Positions 18,045 to 25,979 of a DNA stretch of 64,000 bases are shown here, piece by piece. Under the pieces are notes generated by a model that saw only the letters and a program-made list of their open reading frames with translations, did not search any database and was not told where the DNA came from. Each line of letters opens with the position of its first letter. Position 1 is the first letter of the stretch. Position numbers and translations under genes: made by a program. The DNA is from Chitinophaga pinensis DSM 2588 (GTDB lineage Bacteria; Bacteroidota; Bacteroidia; Chitinophagales; Chitinophagaceae), in contig NC_013132.1 in the NCBI RefSeq assembly GCF_000024005.1, forward strand, positions 6,194,001-6,258,000. The letters run 5' to 3'.

Positions 18045-19037
18045 ATGGCCACCACCTCTGTAATGCATACGGTATTAGTTCCCGTGAAACAGGACCAGCA
18101 GGAAATCTTTTTACAGGATGTGATCCGCGGACTCAGTGCAAAAAATAAGTACCTGGACTCCAAATATTTTTATGATGCCGAGGGCGACCGCCTTTTCCAG
18201 GAGATCATGCGTTGCCATGAATACTACCCGACCAATTGCGAAATGGAAATATTACAGGAACAGTCAGCTGCCATCAGCCAGACCATCCTCTCTTATACCA
18301 ATCGCTTTGATGTAGTGGAACTAGGCGCAGGCGATGCGACAAAGTCCATACACCTGCTCCGGGAATTACTGAACACAGGCAAAGATTTCACCTACTACCC
18401 TGTCGATATATCCGGTAACGTCATTACACAACTGGAGCAGTCTTTACCTTCCCAGTTACCCGCACTGAAAGTGCACGGTTTACACGGCGAATACTTTGAC
18501 ATGTTACAGGAAGCCAACGTGCTCTCTGATAAAAACAAAGTAGTGCTCTGTATGGGTGGCAACATCGGTAATTTCACACCGGTAGAAGCAAGAAAATTCG
18601 CCCGCCAGTTAAGGAACTATCTGCAACCGGGCGACCTGGTGATGATCGGCTTCGACCTGAAAAAACATCCGCAGATTATACTGGACGCTTATAACGACAG
18701 CGCAGGGATTACAAAGGATTTTAACCTCAATCTGCTGAAGCGGATTAACCGCGAACTGGGAGGTAATTTTGATATCACGAAGTTTGATCATTATCCGACG
18801 TACGATCCGGGCACAGGAGCCTGCAAAAGCTACCTGGTAAGTTTGGAAGAACAGGATGTGACTGTCGGCGGACAAACATTCCATTTTGGTCTCCACGAAT
18901 ACATATACATGGAGATTTCGCAGAAGTATGACCTGGAAGCAACAGAGCAACTGGCCGTACAGTCAGGCTTTGAGACGGTGGCTAACTTCTTCGACAACCG
19001 TAAATGGTTTGCAGATAATATGTGGCTTTGCGTATAA
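18045..19037 (+). CDS. egtD: L-histidine N(alpha)-methyltransferase EgtD
   Basis: EgtD adds three methyl groups from S-adenosylmethionine to histidine, giving hercynine, the first step to ergothioneine. The 330-residue product has the SAM loop VVELGAGDATKS (90-101), the HEYYPT tyrosine pair (58-63), N173 in GGNIGNF and the histidine-pocket pair E290 and S292 in YIYMEIS, equivalent to the mycobacterial Glu282/Ser284. Length and order match the family. It is the last gene of the cluster and is followed by a terminator. The lyase for the final step (egtE) is not in the window; another PLP enzyme could serve. Confidence 0.94.
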   Translation: MATTSVMHTVLVPVKQDQQEIFLQDVIRGLSAKNKYLDSKYFYDAEGDRLFQEIMRCHEYYPTNCEMEILQEQSAAISQTILSYTNRFDVVELGAGDATKSIHLLRELLNTGKDFTYYPVDISGNVITQLEQSLPSQLPALKVHGLHGEYFDMLQEANVLSDKNKVVLCMGGNIGNFTPVEARKFARQLRNYLQPGDLVMIGFDLKKHPQIILDAYNDSAGITKDFNLNLLKRINRELGGNFDITKFDHYPTYDPGTGACKSYLVSLEEQDVTVGGQTFHFGLHEYIYMEISQKYDLEATEQLAVQSGFETVANFFDNRKWFADNMWLCV

Positions 19038-19051
19038 CGCAGGAAAAATAT

Positions 19052-19090
19052 AAGAGGCTGTTCGCTTGTAAAAGTGGACAGCCTCTTTTT
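19052..19090 (+). terminator. Terminator after egtD
   Basis: AAGAGGCTGT pairs with ACAGCCTCTT around a loop of about 17 bases, and is followed by TTTATTTT. It lies 15 bases after the egtD stop and closes the ergothioneine cluster. Confidence 0.85.
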
Positions 19091-19116
19091 ATTTTAATCA
19101 ACCTTTCTTTCCTATC

Positions 19117-19605
19117 CTATTTCCAGGCCCCCAGTAGCCTCCTGAGCACAATGATCTCTCCTGTATGATAACTGGTATGATCTGCAATCAACATCGCTTC
19201 ACGCAACAGATGCTGTCCATCTCCATGCGCAAATGGCTTATACAAGTCTACATCAGGATCATTTAATAACGCAACAAATTCCTTCAGATCGCTTTTAATC
19301 TGCGCCAGACTATGCTTCCATGCCGCATCATCTTTCGGCGCTTTCTCCTTCGGCCAATAACCTTCCGGCCAATCAGGAGACGTATGTTCTGCATCACGGG
19401 AAAACTCAAGAATGTCCCACTGTGTAATGCGGATGTGTTCCACCAGTTGCCAGATACTGTAAGGCATCCCCTCAGGCGCCTCTCCCCTCAGTGCAGCCGG
19501 CAGGTCCTTTACAGCATCTTCAAAGGTAGCATGTGCATGTCCCCCGTTTAGGAACTGCTCCAGTGTCTTTACGATCTCTTTATCATGATTGCGCGCTGTA
19601 GTCAT
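19117..19605 (-). CDS. DinB-like (YfiT-type) metal-binding protein
   Basis: The 162-residue protein has the four-helix DinB fold with the three metal ligands H57 (WQLVEHI), H143 and H147 (ADHTSYHTGEI). Many members are thiol-dependent S-transferases or metal-dependent hydrolases acting on small molecules. It is divergent from a TetR regulator (104 bases between the starts) and converges on the ergothioneine cluster. EgtB also has a DinB-like domain, but this is a stand-alone protein. The substrate is unknown. Confidence 0.85.
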   Translation of the reverse strand: MTTARNHDKEIVKTLEQFLNGGHAHATFEDAVKDLPAALRGEAPEGMPYSIWQLVEHIRITQWDILEFSRDAEHTSPDWPEGYWPKEKAPKDDAAWKHSLAQIKSDLKEFVALLNDPDVDLYKPFAHGDGQHLLREAMLIADHTSYHTGEIIVLRRLLGAWK

Positions 19606-19671
19606 ATTGAAGACAATTTTACGTGATAATAAATGTACAGATATGCACCAAAAGAATGCCAGTTGAAAATA

Positions 19672-19703
19672 TTTGCTTACTTACTTACAAGTAAGTAATT
19701 TTG
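19672..19703 (+). promoter_or_regulatory. Promoter with embedded TetR operator
   Basis: TTTG (19672-19675), exactly 20 bases, then TAATTTTG (19696-19703), a perfect match to the Bacteroidota form. The 18-base palindrome TTACTTAC-AA-GTAAGTAA (19681-19698) fills the spacer and touches the second box. The first ATG of the TetR gene is at 19710, so transcription would start within a few bases of the start codon and the message may be nearly leaderless. Confidence 0.75.
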
Positions 19704-19709
19704 CTTTCT

Positions 19710-20267
19710 ATGCAGGATACCAAAGAGAAAATTATTGCGCTGGCAGACCAGCTGATCAGGACCAAAGGATACAATGCCTTTAGTTATAAAGATATATCTG
19801 ATCCGCTGGAGATAAAAAATGCGGCTATTCACTATCATTTTCCCACCAAAACCGACCTGGGCATAGCGGTGGTAGACTTTGAAACTGAACGCTTTAAGGA
19901 GCATACCGCCAAATGGTCCGGCATGTCGGAAGATAAACAGCTGAAACAGCTGTTTGAGACCTTTAACAGGAAACATAAAGAGGGGCTGGTCTGCCTGATG
20001 GGCACCCTGTCCCCTGACTATAAAACCTTCCCCGAGTCCTTACAGGAAAAGGTCACAGGAATGTCAACGGCTTTTGCCAACTGGACTTCTCAATGTCTTG
20101 AAAACGGACGTAAAAAAGGAATCTTTGCGTTTGATGGCGATGCTGACGACAGGGCCTTACTGGTACTTAGTAATCTACTGGCTTCGCTGCTGATGAGCAG
20201 GGTCATGGGACCAAAAACATATAGTAAAATAAGTGGTCAGTTATATAAAGACCTCTTGAAAAAGTAA
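19710..20267 (+). CDS. TetR family transcriptional regulator
   Basis: The 185-residue protein begins MQDTKEKIIALADQLIRTKGYNAFSYKDISD and has the TetR helix-turn-helix with IKNAAIHYHFPTKTDLG as recognition and connector region. The C-terminal ligand domain is of the AefR/YxaF-like kind. I start at ATG 19710; an in-frame TTG at 19701 lies inside the promoter box. The 18-base palindrome directly upstream is its likely operator, giving self-repression. It may also act on the divergent DinB-like gene. Its stop runs into the A/T-rich repeat. Confidence 0.88.
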   Translation: MQDTKEKIIALADQLIRTKGYNAFSYKDISDPLEIKNAAIHYHFPTKTDLGIAVVDFETERFKEHTAKWSGMSEDKQLKQLFETFNRKHKEGLVCLMGTLSPDYKTFPESLQEKVTGMSTAFANWTSQCLENGRKKGIFAFDGDADDRALLVLSNLLASLLMSRVMGPKTYSKISGQLYKDLLKK

Positions 20268-20290
20268 TTAGGAATTACGAATTAGGAATT
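20265..20290. repeat. A/T-rich intergenic repeat, left arm
   Basis: TAATTAGG-AATTACG-AATTAGG-AATT overlaps the stop of the TetR gene. Its inverted partner is at 20379-20418; the core between them (about 88 bases) contains a small hairpin, GGCTGCT/AGCAGCC-like, around 20333-20351. Confidence 0.7.
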
Positions 20291-20378
20291 GGTTAGCCAT
20301 ACCATTCAATATTAATAAGGCATTGATAAAGACTGCTATTCATAGCAGCCCTTTATCCGCATACCATTCCTTCCAGCT

Positions 20379-20418
20379 AATTCGTAATTCCTAATTCCTA
20401 ATTCCTAATTCTAAATTA
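20379..20418. repeat. A/T-rich intergenic repeat, right arm
   Basis: AATTCGT followed by repeated AATTCCT units, inverted relative to the arm at 20265-20290. It ends 10 bases before the FabF start codon, so it forms the leader of that gene. Confidence 0.7.
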
Positions 20419-20428
20419 AACAAGATAC

Positions 20429-21682
20429 ATGCAAACACTTAAAAGAGCAGTCATCACCGGCCTTGGCGCACTCACTCCGATTGGCAACAACGTGGCTGAT
20501 TTCTGGAACAACCTGGTAGCAGGTAAGAGCGGAGCTGCACGCATTACGAAGTTCAATCCGGATCCATTCAGGACGCAGTTTGCCTGTGAACTCAAGGATT
20601 TTAATCCGGCCAGTGTACTGGACCGCAACGATATACGCAAGACAGATCCCTTTACACAATATGCACTGGTGGCTGCACAACAGGCAGTGACTGACTCCGG
20701 ACTGGATTTCTCCAAAATGGATCCCTTCGACAGCGGTGTGATCTGGGGCTCCGGACAAGGTGGAATGCTCACCTTCGAAGAACAGGTAAAAGAATATACA
20801 GTGGGCAATTATGTACCACGCTTCAACCCTTACTTCGTACCTAAGCTGATCGCCAATATGGCTTCAGGTATGATCTCCATCCGTTTTGGACTGATGGGGA
20901 TCAACTATACCACCGTATCAGCCTGTGCAACGTCTAACACAGCTATCATGGATGCCCTCAACTACATCCGTCTTGGTAAGGCAAAAGTGATCATCACAGG
21001 CGGTTCCGAAGCGCCGATTACAGAAGCTTCCGTAGGTGGCTTCTGTGCAATGAAGGCCATGTCTACCCGCAATGATGATCCGGCAACAGGTTCCAGACCG
21101 TTTGATACAGACAGAGACGGTTTTGTGATGGGTGAAGGCGCTGCAGCGCTGGTCGTGGAAGAATATGAGCATGCAGTAGCCAGAGGTGCACATATCTATG
21201 CTGAACTGGTAGGCGCCGCCATGACAGCAGATGCATACCATATGACAGCCACACATCCGGAAGGAAAAGGCGCATTACAAGGTATGAAAATAGCCCTGAA
21301 AGACGCAGACCTGCAGGCCGCCGATGTTGACTATCTGAATGCACATGCCACCTCTACACCGGTAGGTGATCTGAGCGAACTGGCAGCTATCAGAAGTCTG
21401 TTTGGAGATGCACCTGCACATTTATCCATCAGTGCTACAAAATCCATGACTGGACACCTCCTGGGTGCTGCAGGCGCTATTGAAGCAATTGCTTCAATCC
21501 TCAGTATAAAAAATGGAATTATTCCGCCAACTATCAATACCACACAACTGGATCCTGCTATACCTGCAGGCTTACAGATCGTGCTGAAAGATGCGATACA
21601 TAAGAAAGTACGCGTGGCGATGAGCAATACATTCGGTTTCGGTGGTCACAATGGAATTGTGGTATTCAAAGAAATGAACTGA
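20429..21682 (+). CDS. fabF: Beta-ketoacyl-ACP synthase II (FabF)
   Basis: FabF condenses malonyl-ACP with a growing acyl-ACP in fatty acid synthesis. The 417-residue protein has the Cys-His-His triad: C166 in VSACATS, H306 in NAHATSTPVGD and H343 in SMTGHLLGA, plus the C-terminal FGFGGHN loop. Length and order fit the type II enzyme. It stands alone, with no acpP or fabD nearby, so it may be a second copy used for a special lipid or pigment such as flexirubin-type products; this is inference from isolation only. The A/T-rich repeat lies directly before its start. Confidence 0.9.
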   Translation: MQTLKRAVITGLGALTPIGNNVADFWNNLVAGKSGAARITKFNPDPFRTQFACELKDFNPASVLDRNDIRKTDPFTQYALVAAQQAVTDSGLDFSKMDPFDSGVIWGSGQGGMLTFEEQVKEYTVGNYVPRFNPYFVPKLIANMASGMISIRFGLMGINYTTVSACATSNTAIMDALNYIRLGKAKVIITGGSEAPITEASVGGFCAMKAMSTRNDDPATGSRPFDTDRDGFVMGEGAAALVVEEYEHAVARGAHIYAELVGAAMTADAYHMTATHPEGKGALQGMKIALKDADLQAADVDYLNAHATSTPVGDLSELAAIRSLFGDAPAHLSISATKSMTGHLLGAAGAIEAIASILSIKNGIIPPTINTTQLDPAIPAGLQIVLKDAIHKKVRVAMSNTFGFGGHNGIVVFKEMN

Positions 21683-21698
21683 TCATTGATCACAGCGA

Positions 21699-22022
21699 CT
21701 ATTTCCCTTTAAGGGGAGTGAGCAGCCCCGTAAGGCCGTTCAATTTTATCTCATAGACCGTCGCCAGCAACATCCCCAGTTTGCCATCAGGAAACCCCTT
21801 CCGCTGGAACCATTCCAGGTAAGAAACAGGCAGGTCGCACAGCAATACGTCTTTGTATTTACCAAACGGCATTCTCATTGTCACCAGCTGCTGAAATATC
21901 TCCCGGTCAGGTTGTGCGAATTCCATGATTAATTGATTTAAAATCTGTTCCGATCCCAAAGATAGGCGCAAAACACCGTGCACAGAAAAAAGTTCATTTA
22001 TTTTTTCCGTTCGCAAATCCAT
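21699..22022 (-). CDS. DUF3820 family protein
   Basis: The 107-residue protein carries the DUF3820 signature MPFGKYKDVLLCDLPVSYLEWF in its middle. The family is small, of unknown function, and often called a putative quorum-sensing-regulated factor. The ATG at 22022 is preferred over the in-frame TTG at 22028. The gene converges on fabF with 16 bases between. Confidence 0.8.
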   Translation of the reverse strand: MDLRTEKINELFSVHGVLRLSLGSEQILNQLIMEFAQPDREIFQQLVTMRMPFGKYKDVLLCDLPVSYLEWFQRKGFPDGKLGMLLATVYEIKLNGLTGLLTPLKGK

Positions 22023-22278
22023 AATCAAACGCTATACGTAAGTACCAACATCAATTATAATAATTCTATATCTGTTTGATATAGCAGCATTCTTTGAGGG
22101 GACAATTTTTTTAAGGGACAATAGAATATGTGTTTTTGACAGCTTGCTTTCAATTGCTGTTAGTGGTATGCTTTCACCTATACTTAATATAACATAATTA
22201 GTCTTTTCTTTTCATTTTGCAGTGTTGTAAACTTTTTTTTAAACATCCCCCCAGAAGAGTGGTTATTTCAGAACATCC
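22023..22278. other. Intergenic region before the PAS kinase gene
   Basis: Together with the hairpin that follows, this 311-base gap separates two divergent genes. It is A/T-rich and has no convincing open frame. I see no clean TAnnTTTG promoter; TGTTTTTG at 22131-22138 is a one-mismatch candidate without an upstream box. A small RNA ending at the hairpin 22279-22311 is possible. Confidence 0.3.
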
Positions 22279-22311
22279 GGTTACAGCCCTCTGTGGCTGT
22301 AACCCTTTTTT
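22279..22311 (+). terminator. Strong hairpin with T-tract in the leader of the PAS kinase gene
   Basis: GGTTACAGCC pairs perfectly with GGCTGTAACC around a 6-base loop, followed by CTTTTTT. It has all features of an intrinsic terminator but lies only 22 bases before the start of the kinase gene reading the same way, with no gene upstream on that strand. It is either an attenuator or the end of a small RNA. Confidence 0.75.
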
Positions 22312-22333
22312 GTGAAGTAAGGAGAGTAAGAAC

Positions 22334-23488
22334 ATGAACAGGAGAAGCGCACTACGTAAACGACTGCAGCATACAGAACGGGAGCTACGGGCAGCCAGGC
22401 TGGAATTAAAACAAACCCGGGACAACTATCAGAACATGGTAGAGGAAGTGAAAGACTATGCCATATTGTTAATGGACATAGACGGCAACATCCTCAACTG
22501 GAATAAAGGCGCGGAGAAGATTAAAGGATATACAGCCAGCGAAATCATCGGAAAAAATTTCCGCTTATTTTATACTGCCCGGGACAGAGCAAGTCTGGTA
22601 CCGGAACAACTCCTGCATTCAGCAGTAAAAGATGGCCGCGTACAACATGAAGGATGGCGGGTACGGAAAGACGGAGCGCTCTTCTGGAGCAATGTGACCA
22701 TCACTGCCATACATAACCGCGATGGACAGGTTACCGGCTTTCTGAAAATAACCCACGACCTCACCGACAAGCGGCTGGCAGAAGAAAACAGCCGCCTCTA
22801 CACAGAGAAACTGGAGATAAAGAACAGCGAACTTGAACAATTCACCTATATTGCCTCGCATGACCTGCAGGAACCCTTACGTTCTATCAGCAGCCTGGCA
22901 GAAATGATCTCAGAACAGTATCACGGCAAACTGGACGAAACAGCAGATACCTACCTGCATTTTATATTACAGTCAGTAAACCGCATGAGTCAGCTGATCA
23001 AAGGATTGCTCGACTATTCCCGCCTGGGGAAAGCAAAACTGGACCCCCAGGTAGATTGTAATGTGATCATGGAAACAGTGCTTGCGGACCTGCAATCAGC
23101 AATCAAAGACAGTAATGCGATCATTAACGTAAAACAGTTACCTGTACTGAGTGCTTACCCGATGGAACTGAAACTCCTGTTTCAAAACCTTATCAGTAAT
23201 GCCATCAAATTCAGAAAAAAGGATCAACAACTGTATGTAAACATTTCAGCCTGCCTGACAGATGATGGCTGGATCTTCCAATTTCAGGACAACGGTATCG
23301 GCATAGATCAGCGATTCAGTGATAAGATCTTCGAAATTTTTCAAAGGCTACACAGTAAGTCAGCTTATGAAGGGACCGGCATTGGTCTCGCACACTGTAA
23401 AAAGATTGTAGCCATGCACAATGGCAGGATCTGGGTCGACTCTATTCCTGGTGAAGGCAGCAAGTTCTATTTTATTATTTCGGTATAA
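22334..23488 (+). CDS. PAS-domain sensor histidine kinase
   Basis: The 384-residue protein starts with a coiled-coil (about 5-35), then one PAS domain (about 36-145), a HisKA domain with H176 in ASHDLQEPLRS, and an HATPase domain with N-box NLISNAIKF, DNGIGI and GTGIGLAHC. The H-box type is that of bacteriophytochrome-like kinases, though no bilin-binding domain is present. It has no membrane segments. A single-domain response regulator follows after 21 bases. A terminator-like hairpin sits right before the start codon. Confidence 0.9.
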   Translation: MNRRSALRKRLQHTERELRAARLELKQTRDNYQNMVEEVKDYAILLMDIDGNILNWNKGAEKIKGYTASEIIGKNFRLFYTARDRASLVPEQLLHSAVKDGRVQHEGWRVRKDGALFWSNVTITAIHNRDGQVTGFLKITHDLTDKRLAEENSRLYTEKLEIKNSELEQFTYIASHDLQEPLRSISSLAEMISEQYHGKLDETADTYLHFILQSVNRMSQLIKGLLDYSRLGKAKLDPQVDCNVIMETVLADLQSAIKDSNAIINVKQLPVLSAYPMELKLLFQNLISNAIKFRKKDQQLYVNISACLTDDGWIFQFQDNGIGIDQRFSDKIFEIFQRLHSKSAYEGTGIGLAHCKKIVAMHNGRIWVDSIPGEGSKFYFIISV

Positions 23489-23509
23489 CCAACCAACCAC
23501 TAACCCGGC

Positions 23510-23923
23510 ATGAACAGGAAACTCAACTCCATTTTGCTCATCGAAGACGATGAAGCAACTAATTTCATTAATCAGATGGTGATAAAACGTCTGGATTGTA
23601 CTGACCATGTACATGTTTCATGGAATGGCGCCGACGCCCTGGATTATCTGAAAAACTGTGTGGCAAGAGCTACCTGTCAGCAACCAGAACTGATACTGCT
23701 GGACATCAATATGCCGGGCCTGAATGGCTGGGAATTCCTGGATGAATATGAAAAACTGGAACCGCATGAAAAAGGGAAGATTGTCGTGGTGATGCTGACG
23801 ACCTCTCTCAATCCCGAAGACAGACACAGAGCCAGTCGTAACCCCTGCGTCGCCGGTTTTAAAAACAAACCCCTCACCCCCTCACTGATGCAAGAAATCT
23901 TAAAACAATTCTTTCCGCTATAA
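23510..23923 (+). CDS. Single-domain response regulator
   Basis: The 137-residue protein is only a receiver domain: acidic pair in LIEDDEATN, phospho-acceptor D65 in LILLDINMPGLNG, and the conserved Lys in FKNKPLTP. It has no output domain, as is usual for the partner of phytochrome-like kinases (Rcp1 type). It likely takes phosphate from the kinase just upstream. The 3' end overlaps the convergent unknown gene by 6 bases. Confidence 0.9.
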   Translation: MNRKLNSILLIEDDEATNFINQMVIKRLDCTDHVHVSWNGADALDYLKNCVARATCQQPELILLDINMPGLNGWEFLDEYEKLEPHEKGKIVVVMLTTSLNPEDRHRASRNPCVAGFKNKPLTPSLMQEILKQFFPL

Positions 23924-25150
23924 CCAGCCCCGTTCTTTCCAGGCAGCTATCGTCGCACCTGTTGCTCCACATTCGCGCAGCACATCCTCAAAGTCCTCCA
24001 TTTCCGCACCCCAGTCTACCGCATAAGCCGTAAACTCCTCACTTACGGGTATACGCCCGAATAATTTAGTGGTGGTCAGAATATGCCCTACTTTACGCAA
24101 CATCAGGCTACCCATCTCCCATTTCTCCTCCTTACTGATAATCTTTATCAGCTGTGTAAAAGGCCGCTCAAATTTCTCCCGGTTGACCTCCAGATAAGCA
24201 TGGTCCAGCTCCGTCGCTAAAAAGATCAGATCAAAAATATCTTCGTCAGGATGCTGCCGGGAAATCTGCCTCGTAACAGCTACTGAACGTGGTGATAAAG
24301 AAGGAATATAAGTATCTGCGTAGTGATAATTCAGTTCAAGTAAAGACAAAGGCGTTTCTACCTCCTGCTCCTCCAGTGTATCCACAATAGCAACAGCCAT
24401 ACTCTCCGCAACAGTATTCATCAGCGATTGTATATCCAGATTGGCCACTGGTCTTACATATGCCAGCTCATTCTCTCCGCTTTCATACACCATCCTGATC
24501 TCATCAAGAATGCCGTCATCGCCGTATCTGTATAGATTCTCGTACTTGATCTCTCCCACGCCCGGTACAATCCCCAGACAATCCGCTTTCACAATACGTC
24601 CGTCTATAATCTCATACTGTTCGATATTACAAAACAAAGAGTGCTCATAACTCACGATACTGCTCACCTTTTCTTCAGCAGTCATATCTGCATATTCCTC
24701 TCCGATCCCTCTGCCATTCACCATTAACGACTGATAGGCTATCTTCTGACCGTTTTCATCAAAGCGGATCCTTTTGATGCCGGAAGGTATCTGTGTCTCA
24801 AGATTGTATTCTATGTATTCTACCCATTCTTTACCATAGGAATAATAACCTGCCCAGAATACATTATTAGCCGGCTTTCCATAAGATGTATAACAGGGCA
24901 TTCCGTCCTCCGCAAGACCATAGAAATGATAATCACCTAACTCACGTACATTACCTACCGGGAACACCTTCTCATCTGGCTGTAAAAAAGCAGGAGTACC
25001 ATAATCATCGAGATCGTATCTGTAACCTGGGATATATTTTTCAGTGGCTATTTTGCTTTTAAATTCCTGTAAAAGGTCAAATTCAACAAAGGCTTGTTTC
25101 CATCGGGATAGGATATTCTGCTTCAATAAGTCCAGGTACATCTGCGGCAT
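23918..25150 (-). CDS. Uncharacterised protein
   Basis: I do not recognise this 410-residue protein. It has no signal peptide and no membrane segment. Composition is acidic and rich in Tyr and Glu. The first part (about 20-200) is beta-rich with many aromatic pairs (YHFYGL, FWAGYYSYGKEW); the second part (about 245-410) looks alpha-helical. I start at ATG 25150 (MPQMYLDLL), since the upstream in-frame ATG at 25201 lies in A/T-rich leader-like sequence. The end overlaps the response regulator stop by 6 bases from the opposite strand. Confidence 0.75.
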   Translation of the reverse strand: MPQMYLDLLKQNILSRWKQAFVEFDLLQEFKSKIATEKYIPGYRYDLDDYGTPAFLQPDEKVFPVGNVRELGDYHFYGLAEDGMPCYTSYGKPANNVFWAGYYSYGKEWVEYIEYNLETQIPSGIKRIRFDENGQKIAYQSLMVNGRGIGEEYADMTAEEKVSSIVSYEHSLFCNIEQYEIIDGRIVKADCLGIVPGVGEIKYENLYRYGDDGILDEIRMVYESGENELAYVRPVANLDIQSLMNTVAESMAVAIVDTLEEQEVETPLSLLELNYHYADTYIPSLSPRSVAVTRQISRQHPDEDIFDLIFLATELDHAYLEVNREKFERPFTQLIKIISKEEKWEMGSLMLRKVGHILTTTKLFGRIPVSEEFTAYAVDWGAEMEDFEDVLRECGATGATIAAWKERGWL

Positions 25151-25222
25151 TTTGAATAAAATTAATATTTTAAAATAAAAGATGCTACTTGGTTTGTTCA
25201 ATTGGTTTACAGATCATTATAA

Positions 25223-25257
25223 AGCCCACCTGAAAGATATAACCTTCCAGGTGGGCT
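25223..25257 (-). terminator. Terminator after the SusC/SusD/DUF3823 operon
   Basis: AGCCCACCTG pairs with CAGGTGGGCT, 10 perfect base pairs around a 15-base loop. It lies 25 bases after the DUF3823 stop on the minus strand and is followed by TTTATAAT in that direction. It is also near the leader of the unknown gene ending at 23918. Confidence 0.7.
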
Positions 25258-25282
25258 CACTATTTTTAATTATGACTCCTAT

Positions 25283-25960
25283 CTATTCAATTTTAATGGG
25301 TTGCGAGTAAATATGCTCCGCAACGCCTGCTGTCTTGACACTTACGCGTGCAAAGAAAAATGACTGTCCCGAAAGACTGCCTGGAATTGTCAGAGTGACA
25401 GTAACAGGCGCGTTGATATCAGTAATATCGCTCCCGTTGACCGCCGCAGAGCCCAGATTGTTTACAGCATCAACAATATTGGTCTTGCCGACAAACAATG
25501 CTACTGATTCAAGTGTACCCCCATTAGCAACTTTCACTATAGAGAACGTACCCGTCACCGTCGTACCTGATTTACTGATCGTCGCGTTTTTGATCACAAA
25601 GTAAGGCTGCACAGGTACTTCTATTACGGTATTGCCATTGACGGTAACGTCAATAGAGTCGATATTATTCACCCATGGTCCGTTACCCGGCAGGCGGACC
25701 AGCTTATAACTGCCATTGAATAACGAGGCAGAAAAAGTACCGTCCTGTGCCACGTAGACAGGTATTTTCGTGAACAGCTCAAAACCATGTTGCCAGAGCT
25801 CCAGCTGCACACCATTCGAACGAAGGCCTACTGCTTCTTTGTCATATACGACTTTACCGGAAAGCAGGGAAGACGGCTTTTCGTAGTTGTCTTTCTTACA
25901 GCCATTCACCAGTACCAGCAGTAACAGTGTAATGACGTATGACGATATTAATCTGATCAT
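25283..25960 (-). CDS. DUF3823 domain lipoprotein of a Sus-type locus
   Basis: The 225-residue product has a lipoprotein signal ending VLVNGC, so Cys21 is lipidated. A carboxypeptidase-regulatory-like beta domain follows (about 30-110, with LSGKVVYDKEAVGLRSNGVQLELWQHG), and then a second Ig-like part, as in DUF3823 proteins. These lipoproteins are encoded right after SusC/SusD pairs and are thought to be surface glycan-binding accessories. The gene lies 19 bases after the SusD gene on the same strand. Confidence 0.87.
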   Translation of the reverse strand: MIRLISSYVITLLLLVLVNGCKKDNYEKPSSLLSGKVVYDKEAVGLRSNGVQLELWQHGFELFTKIPVYVAQDGTFSASLFNGSYKLVRLPGNGPWVNNIDSIDVTVNGNTVIEVPVQPYFVIKNATISKSGTTVTGTFSIVKVANGGTLESVALFVGKTNIVDAVNNLGSAAVNGSDITDINAPVTVTLTIPGSLSGQSFFFARVSVKTAGVAEHIYSQPIKIE

Positions 25961-25979
25961 GTCAGTTCGTTTTAACAGG

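Noticed and set aside
22198..22425. Minus-strand frame over the kinase start
   Set aside because: It overlaps the hairpin and the kinase coding region; product is Ser/Leu/Arg-rich without features.
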